Of a DNA stretch of 64,000 nucleotides, positions 58,785-64,000 are shown in pieces. A model generated the notes under the pieces. That model made no database searches. It saw only the letters and a list, made by a program, of their open reading frames with translations, and was not told where the DNA came from. The position numbers were made by a program, and so were the translations under genes. The first letter of the stretch is position 1, and the number at the start of each line of letters is the position of its first letter. The stretch covers positions 124,001-188,000 of the forward strand of contig DXGQ01000010.1 of the NCBI GenBank assembly GCA_019113845.1, read 5' to 3'. The stretch comes from Candidatus Anaerobutyricum avicola (GTDB lineage: Bacteria > Bacillota > Clostridia > Lachnospirales > Lachnospiraceae).

Positions 58785-60419
58785 CTATCCTCTGTTTTGC
58801 TGTGCCACCAGATGTTCCGCGCCATATTTTTTACGAAGTGCAGGCTTTTCGATCTTACCGGTGGCATTTCTCGGTACGTCCGCAAAAATGATCTTTTTCG
58901 GCCGTTTGTACCGCGGCAGCTCTCTGCAGAAAGCGTCGATCTCTTCTTCCGTACATTCCATACCATCCTTCACGGAGATGATCGCCCCGGTGATCTCTCC
59001 CAGACGCTTATCCGGCAGTCCAATGACCGCCACGTCTTTCACCTTATCATAGGCGCTCAGGAAATTCTCAATCTGCACCGGATAAATATTTTCTCCGCCG
59101 CTGACAATGACGTCCTTCTTCCGGTCTACGAGAAAATAAAAACCATCCTCATCCTGCATTGCCATATCGCCGGTAAACAGCCAGCCGTCCCGCAGTGCCT
59201 GCGCGGTGGCCTCCGGGTCGTTATAATAACAGGTCATAAGTCCCGGTCCTTTCACACAGAGCTCACCGACATCACCCTGCTTCACTGTCTCTCCGTTCTC
59301 ATCCACGATCTTGCACTCCCAGCGATACCCCGGTATGCCGATAGCGCCGACCTTATCAATGTTCTCCATGCCAAGATGTACGCAGCCGGGACCGGTGGAT
59401 TCTGACAAGCCATAATTCGTATCGTACTGATGATGCGGGAAATACTCCTTCCAGTGCTTGATCAAAGACGACGGAACCGGCTGCGCGCCGATGTGCATGA
59501 GCCTCCACTGGTCAAGCTCATAATCCGACAACTTGAGTTCTCCCCTGTCCAGACTGTCCAGAATATCCTGCGCCCACGGCACTAAGAGCCAGACGATCGT
59601 ACAATGTTCCTTGGACACAGCGTCCAGAATGATCTCCGGCGTCGTTCCCTTCAGGAGTACCGCCCGGCTTCCGGCGTACAGACTGCCCATCCAGTGGAAC
59701 TTGGCTCCCGTGTGATACAGGGGAGGAATGCACAGGAACACATCGTCCCGGCTCGTCTGATGATGCTTCTGCTCCATCTGCGCTGCCTGCATCAGGCTCT
59801 CATGATTATGTAAGATTGCCTTTGGAAAACCGGTCGTTCCCGATGAAAAATAGATGGCGGCGTCATCATCCTCTTCCAGACGGATGAGCGGCGGCTGACT
59901 GGAACAATCTGCCACCAGTTCCATATAGCTCTCCGCAAAAGTCGGGCAGCCATCTCCCACATAAATGAGAAGGCGTCCCCTGCTCAGTTCTTCCTCAATG
60001 GACTCGATACGTCCGATAAACTCCGGACCGAAAAACAGGATGTGGACTTCCGCCAGGTTCGCGCAGTACTGAATCTCCTCCGCGGAAAAACGGAAATTAA
60101 ACGGCACGGCGATCGCACCTGTCTTTAAGATACCAAAATAGATCGGCAGCCATTCCAGGCAGTTAAACATGAGGATCGCCACCCGGTCGCCTTTCTGAAT
60201 CCCGCGGCTTAACAGCATATTTGCCACCCGGTTTGCCTTCTCATCGAAGATACTCCAGGTAATCTCCCTCCGATACGGCATCGGAGAAGTCTGCTGTACC
60301 AGATCGTATTCTTTCCAGGTGGTTCTTCTCGTATCTTTCATCGTCGGATTCAGCTCCACCAGCGCCACCTCATCGCCGTAGAGCTTGTGATTCCGCTCCA
60401 GTAAATCTGTAACAGGCAT
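58785..60419 (-). CDS. AMP-dependent acyl-CoA synthetase/ligase
   Basis: 544 aa. The adenylate-forming core shows the P-loop-like YFSSGTTGFPKA near residue 190, NYGLSESTGPG near 335, GWLFTGDMAMQDEDGFYFLVDRKKD in two motifs (GDMA, DRKKD) near 420-440 and the catalytic Lys in NATGKIEKPAL near the end. Family role: ATP-dependent activation of a carboxylate to acyl-CoA. The hydrophobic pocket cannot be read well enough to tell fatty, carnitine-like, bile or aromatic acids apart. ATG at 60417-60419 with GAGGGA. Confidence 0.9.
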   Translation of the reverse strand: MPVTDLLERNHKLYGDEVALVELNPTMKDTRRTTWKEYDLVQQTSPMPYRREITWSIFDEKANRVANMLLSRGIQKGDRVAILMFNCLEWLPIYFGILKTGAIAVPFNFRFSAEEIQYCANLAEVHILFFGPEFIGRIESIEEELSRGRLLIYVGDGCPTFAESYMELVADCSSQPPLIRLEEDDDAAIYFSSGTTGFPKAILHNHESLMQAAQMEQKHHQTSRDDVFLCIPPLYHTGAKFHWMGSLYAGSRAVLLKGTTPEIILDAVSKEHCTIVWLLVPWAQDILDSLDRGELKLSDYELDQWRLMHIGAQPVPSSLIKHWKEYFPHHQYDTNYGLSESTGPGCVHLGMENIDKVGAIGIPGYRWECKIVDENGETVKQGDVGELCVKGPGLMTCYYNDPEATAQALRDGWLFTGDMAMQDEDGFYFLVDRKKDVIVSGGENIYPVQIENFLSAYDKVKDVAVIGLPDKRLGEITGAIISVKDGMECTEEEIDAFCRELPRYKRPKKIIFADVPRNATGKIEKPALRKKYGAEHLVAQQNRG

Positions 60420-60612
60420 ATTCTTTCCCTCTTTATCGCTTTAAATTTTAATACTTTTTCAATTTTATTTGCTAAAGTATTTCATCCATGTTAAAATAAC
60501 ATATCACGGGCAAAAAGTCAACCGGACGGCTGCTGTTTGCCCGGCAAACCTTGCTGCCGGGAGCCGGCGGATTTCCTCTGTCCATATGCCGGCAGTTTAC
60601 TACTGCACTGCG

Positions 60613-60641
60613 TTGACAGATCATACATTTTCTATTATCAT
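60613..60641 (+). promoter_or_regulatory. Candidate promoter of the aminotransferase-amidohydrolase operon
   Basis: TTGACA (60613-60618), 17 bp, TATCAT (60636-60641). A second TATAAT occurs at about 60668-60673, closer to the gene but with a poor -35. The 290-bp gap to the divergent ligase gene holds nothing else I can identify. Confidence 0.65.
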
Positions 60642-60709
60642 ACTAATGTACTGACATTGATTTTCAGTATAATGACGAATCATCCATTATAGAAAAGAGG
60701 TATATACTT

Positions 60710-61894
60710 ATGTTAAATGAAAGAATGGTCGGACTGGGCACACAGCGCTCTGTCATCCGCGAACTTTTCGAATTCGGCAAGCAGCGCGCCACTGAGATCG
60801 GCGCGGAAAATGTTTTTGACTTTTCCATCGGAAATCCGAGCGTTCCGGCGCCGGATGCTGTCAATGAGACAGCCATGAAGCTGATCCGGGAGATGGACCC
60901 TGTCGTTCTTCACGGCTATACAAGCGCCCAGGGAGACGCCGGTGTACGCCAGATGATCGCGGACTCCTTAAACAGACGCTTCGGCACCGCTTTCCACGCA
61001 GATAATCTCTACATGACTGTGGGAGCTGCTGCCGCTCTTTGCTGCTGCTTAAACGGTCTGTGTAATCCCGGAGACGAAGTTGTTGTTTTCGCTCCGTACT
61101 TCCCGGAATATAAAGTATTCATCGAGGGTGCCGGCGCTTCCATGACACTGATCCCTGCCGACATCGAGGCGTTCCAGATTGATTTTGACGCTTTTGAGAA
61201 AGCTCTGAACCCAAATACAAAGGCAGTCATCATCAACTCCCCGAACAACCCAAGCGGCGCAGTCTATTCCGAGGAGACCATCAAAAAGCTGGCGTCCATG
61301 CTGACCGCCAAATCCGAAGAGTATGGTCAGCCGATCTACCTGATCACTGACGAACCATACCGGGAGATTGCCTTCGGCGGCACTGTGGTTCCTTACGTGC
61401 CAAAATATTATAAAAACACACTGGTCTGCTACTCCTGGTCCAAATCTCTCTCCCTTCCGGGCGAACGTATGGGATATATCGTTGTTCCTGACGAGATGGA
61501 TGACCACGAAATGGTTTACGCTGCCATTGCCGGCGCAGGACGTTCTCTGGGCTACGTCAACGCTCCCGGCCTGTTCCAGAGAGTCTGCGCGATGTGCGCG
61601 GACCTGACCGCAGACACTTCCGTATATGAGACAAACAAAAACATCCTCATGAAGGGACTGCGTGATCTGGGCTTCCATGTGGTAGAGCCGGGCGGAACCT
61701 TCTACATGTTCCCTCGCACCCTGGAAGAAGACGATGTAGCTTTCTGTGAACGCGCAAAAGAATACAATCTGCTGGTCGTGCCGGGCGCAGGTTTCGGCTG
61801 TCCGGGACATGCCCGCGTCTCCTACTGCGTACAGACTGAGATGGTAAAACGTTCTCTTGACGCCTTTGAAAAACTGGCAAAATCTTATCGCTAG
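60710..61894 (+). CDS. PLP-dependent class I/II aminotransferase
   Basis: 394 aa. VFDFSIGNPSVPAPD at residue ~35, GYTSAQGDAGVRQMIA near 67, the PLP-phosphate and ring contacts AVIINSPNNPSG and LITDEPYREI, and the Schiff-base Lys in YSWSKSLSLPGERMGYI near residue 245. Near the end FGCPGHARVSYCV carries the carboxylate-binding Arg. Probably an aspartate- or alanine/aromatic-type aminotransferase; subtype is not resolved. Followed after 11 bp by an amidohydrolase gene, so they share an operon. Confidence 0.92.
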   Translation: MLNERMVGLGTQRSVIRELFEFGKQRATEIGAENVFDFSIGNPSVPAPDAVNETAMKLIREMDPVVLHGYTSAQGDAGVRQMIADSLNRRFGTAFHADNLYMTVGAAAALCCCLNGLCNPGDEVVVFAPYFPEYKVFIEGAGASMTLIPADIEAFQIDFDAFEKALNPNTKAVIINSPNNPSGAVYSEETIKKLASMLTAKSEEYGQPIYLITDEPYREIAFGGTVVPYVPKYYKNTLVCYSWSKSLSLPGERMGYIVVPDEMDDHEMVYAAIAGAGRSLGYVNAPGLFQRVCAMCADLTADTSVYETNKNILMKGLRDLGFHVVEPGGTFYMFPRTLEEDDVAFCERAKEYNLLVVPGAGFGCPGHARVSYCVQTEMVKRSLDAFEKLAKSYR

Positions 61895-61905
61895 GAGATG
61901 ATTGC

Positions 61906-62766
61906 ATGATCATTGACTTTCACGCTCACACCTTTCCGGAGAAAATATCTTCGAAGGTAGTAAAAAAACTGGGGATGGCCGCCCATATACTGGCCTACAC
62001 GGACGGTTCCATGGACGGACTCACCGCTTCCATGGAGCGCGCCGGCGTCGATTATTCCGTCAATCTTCCGGTCATGACCAGTCCGGAACAGGTGGAGAAG
62101 ATCAACAGTTCCATGATAAAAAACCGGGAGAGTCTCCTCTCCCGGGGTATCATCACCTTCGGCGGCATGCATCCAGATTACCCGGATTACAAAAAAGAGA
62201 TCCGGCGCCTGCGGGAAAACCACATCGCCGGTATCAAGATCCATCCTGCTTACCAGAATATCAGCCTGGATGACATTCGTATGCTTCGCATCATCGACTG
62301 TGCCACCGAGGAGGGGTTGATCATCCTGACGCATGCCGGCATGGACATCGGGATCTATGACCGCAACTACTGCAGCGTCGCTCACATTTTACATGTCATT
62401 GATGAAGTGCACCCGGAGAAGTTTGTTCTCGCCCATATGGGCAACTGGGACTGCTGGCAGGAGGTGGAACGGGATCTGGCAGGCGCGCCGGTCTGGCTGG
62501 ATACCGCTTTCTCCATCGGTCCGATCACAAAAAATCCTGCCACAGAAGAATCTCCATACGAGGAAATGAATCTTCGTGACGAAGACTTCATCCGCCTCTG
62601 CCGTAAACACGGTACAAACCGCATCCTTTTTGCGACGGATTCTCCATGGCAGGACCAGGCTGATTACATCAGTCGTATCAACGCCATGCCATTTACCGAC
62701 ACGGAAAAAGAACACATTTTCTCAGGAAATGCCGTGACACTGCTGGGAGAAGATGCTTTCCGGTAG
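61906..62766 (+). CDS. Amidohydrolase-family (amidohydro_2) protein
   Basis: 286 aa. Metal-site motifs: IIDFHAHTFPEK at the N-terminus, GIKIHPAYQ near residue 110, ILTHAGMDIG near 145, VLAHMGNWDCW near 180 and ILFATDSPWQ near 245. This matches TIM-barrel decarboxylase/hydrolase relatives such as ACMSD- or resorcylate-type enzymes and uncharacterised TatD-like proteins. AGGAG lies seven bases before the ATG. Coupled with the aminotransferase, it may act on a product of amino-acid or keto-acid metabolism; function unproven. Confidence 0.87.
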   Translation: MIIDFHAHTFPEKISSKVVKKLGMAAHILAYTDGSMDGLTASMERAGVDYSVNLPVMTSPEQVEKINSSMIKNRESLLSRGIITFGGMHPDYPDYKKEIRRLRENHIAGIKIHPAYQNISLDDIRMLRIIDCATEEGLIILTHAGMDIGIYDRNYCSVAHILHVIDEVHPEKFVLAHMGNWDCWQEVERDLAGAPVWLDTAFSIGPITKNPATEESPYEEMNLRDEDFIRLCRKHGTNRILFATDSPWQDQADYISRINAMPFTDTEKEHIFSGNAVTLLGEDAFR

Positions 62767-62815
62767 TAAATACTGCAAATATGATAATCATTCACAGGAC
62801 GGCCATATCACCGTT

Positions 62816-63445
62816 CTATTCCGTTCCAAAAATCCGGTCTCCGGCATCGCCAAGCCCCGGACAGATATAAGCCGCTTCATTGAGCTCTCTGTCCAGATGT
62901 CCGATGTAGATCTCCACATCCGGATGCGCCTCCTGCAGAGCATGGAGTCCTTCCGGCGCGGCGATGATAAAGAGACATTTGATATTTTTTCCGCCCCGCT
63001 GCTTGATAAAGTTCAGAGCAGCGATGGCGGAGCCTCCGGTGGCAAGCATCGGATCTACCATGACAACCAGTCGTTCCTCTATGGATTCCGGAAGTTTGCA
63101 ATAGTACTCGTGCGGTTCGTGGGTCACCGGATCACGGTAAAGTCCGATGTGACCAATCTTTGCGGAAGGCACCAGCGTAGTAATGCCTCCCACCATGCCA
63201 AGACCAGCGCGGAGCACCGGAACCACCGCCAGCTTTCTCCCGGCGATCACCGGCGTCATACAGCTCTCAATGGGCGTCTCCACTTCGATATCCTGCAAAG
63301 GCAGATCACGAAACGCCTCATATCCCATCAGGATCGCAATCTCTTCCACAATTTTACGAAACTCATTGGTTCCGGTATTTTTATCCCGCAGACGGGAAAT
63401 TTTATGCTGGATCAACGGATGATCCATGATATGTACATTTTTCAT
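62816..63445 (-). CDS. upp: Uracil phosphoribosyltransferase
   Basis: 209 aa from ATG at 63443-63445 (AAAGGA upstream). [22 protein letters not shown] at the start is typical, and the PRPP loop is [16 protein letters not shown] near residue 130; the uracil-binding region is [16 protein letters not shown] at the C-terminus. Makes UMP from uracil and PRPP (pyrimidine salvage). A GTG(T)CGGCA/TGCCGGCAC hairpin lies at 63465-63488 just before its ribosome site. Confidence 0.97.
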   Translation of the reverse strand: MKNVHIMDHPLIQHKISRLRDKNTGTNEFRKIVEEIAILMGYEAFRDLPLQDIEVETPIESCMTPVIAGRKLAVVPVLRAGLGMVGGITTLVPSAKIGHIGLYRDPVTHEPHEYYCKLPESIEERLVVMVDPMLATGGSAIAALNFIKQRGGKNIKCLFIIAAPEGLHALQEAHPDVEIYIGHLDRELNEAAYICPGLGDAGDRIFGTE

Positions 63446-63549
63446 ATATTTTTCCTTTTTATCTGTGCCGGCAATATTCTGCCGACACCTTTTCATGTAT
63501 TGCTATATTTTTTGCAGCAGACAACCGCCTGACTTGATATCCGGGAGTC

Positions 63550-64000
63550 TTACAGCATGGAAGCCCGCAGCTCCTCACCACTCTTGCTGCTTAAGTACGC
63601 CGGCGCGATATCAAACACAGTCTTACAACCGCTCTGTCCCTCTTTGTAAAGGCGATACGCCGCCCTCGCATAAGCGACCAGAACACTGGACGTAAATTCC
63701 GGATTGGAGTCCAGTTTCAGGCTGTACTCGATGAGATGACTGTGCTCACCTTCCCAGCCGGTTTTGCCGCTTCGCAGCACAAAGCCGCCGTGCGGAATGC
63801 CGCTGTGGTTTTTGTCCAGTTCTTCCTGACTGATAAAATGTACTGTCGTATCGTAGTCAGAAAAATAATTCGGCATCGTCTTGATCTCTTCTTCCACCTT
63901 TGCAGCGTCCGCTCCCTCTTCCAAAACGACAAAACACTCTCTTGTATGTTTCTGACGGGTGGAAAGTTCCGGATTTTCTCCGTTTCTTACCGCTTCCAGG
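63550..64000 (-). CDS. ddh: meso-Diaminopimelate dehydrogenase, C-terminal part
   Basis: Only the last ~150 codons are in the window; the gene runs off the right edge. TRQKHTRECFVVLEEGADA, MPNYFSDYDTTVHFIS, HGGFVLRSGKTG and NPEFTSSVLVAYARAAYRLY match the substrate-binding and C-terminal part of meso-DAP dehydrogenases. The enzyme makes meso-diaminopimelate in one NADPH-dependent step, supplying lysine and peptidoglycan. Its presence points to a DAP-type cell wall. Confidence 0.93.
   Translation of the reverse strand, partial: LEAVRNGENPELSTRQKHTRECFVVLEEGADAAKVEEEIKTMPNYFSDYDTTVHFISQEELDKNHSGIPHGGFVLRSGKTGWEGEHSHLIEYSLKLDSNPEFTSSVLVAYARAAYRLYKEGQSGCKTVFDIAPAYLSSKSGEELRASML

Noticed and set aside
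1..64000. CRISPR arrays, insertion sequences, prophage or toxin-antitoxin systems
   Set aside because: No spaced direct repeats, transposases, integrases or phage structural genes were found on reading the window.

Overview
The window looks like a chromosomal segment of an anaerobic, low-to-mid GC Firmicute, most likely a Lachnospiraceae-type Clostridium. The support is Spo0A-type sporulation regulators, meso-diaminopimelate dehydrogenase, a membrane pyrophosphatase with the K+-dependent signature, an ruvAB-zapA-U32 peptidase-SEDS-PBP block, many MATE/SSS/SulP/APC transporters, AGGAGG-type ribosome binding sites and clear sigma-A promoters. I see no phage genes, insertion sequences or CRISPR array.

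Layout. 0-5 kb: the start of an acyl-CoA dehydratase activase-like gene, then a MoxR/DUF58/transglutaminase operon. 5-10.6 kb: a cation diffusion facilitator, an aldo/keto reductase with ferredoxin tail, and a tightly overlapping acetyltransferase / P-loop kinase / GH42 beta-galactosidase operon. 10.9 kb: tRNA-Leu(CAA). 11-16.3 kb: an AAA-ATPase/nuclease-like protein, an AT-rich secreted Ig-like protein and a two-component system. 16.4-24.1 kb: an AraC regulator, an ornithine-cyclodeaminase-like enzyme, four subunits of an HcnABC / opine-oxidase-like flavoenzyme, a PII protein and an APC amino-acid permease. 24.2-27 kb: a MATE exporter behind a long structured leader, and a MarR/YczE-type membrane protein pair. 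27.1-36.2 kb: an HD hydrolase, a Nudix enzyme and the cell-division/recombination block. 36.3-46.2 kb: an orphan GH120 beta-xylosidase, a class II UvrA with an arginase-fold protein, a D-Ala-D-Ala carboxypeptidase, a two-part chromate-type transporter with a divergent LysR gene, and a P1-family aminopeptidase. 46.4-56.3 kb: rqcH, hppA, glgA, mntP, a tandem pair of spo0A genes and an SSS symporter. 56.3-64 kb: SulP transporter with a long tail, acyl-CoA ligase, aminotransferase plus amidohydrolase, upp and the end of ddh.

How genes work together. The 16.4-24.1 kb region reads as one uptake-and-oxidation module for an amino acid, amine or opine-like compound: permease, nitrogen-status sensor, multi-subunit flavin/iron-sulfur dehydrogenase, imine-handling enzyme and regulator. 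The tandem Spo0A pair, in which the second copy has lost one acidic receiver residue, is the other notable system. Several genes (MATE, araC-type, rqcH, activase) have leaders of 50-250 nt with strong hairpins downstream of good promoters, which suggests attenuation control. All functional calls come from reading motifs and recalled family features; no database search was run.
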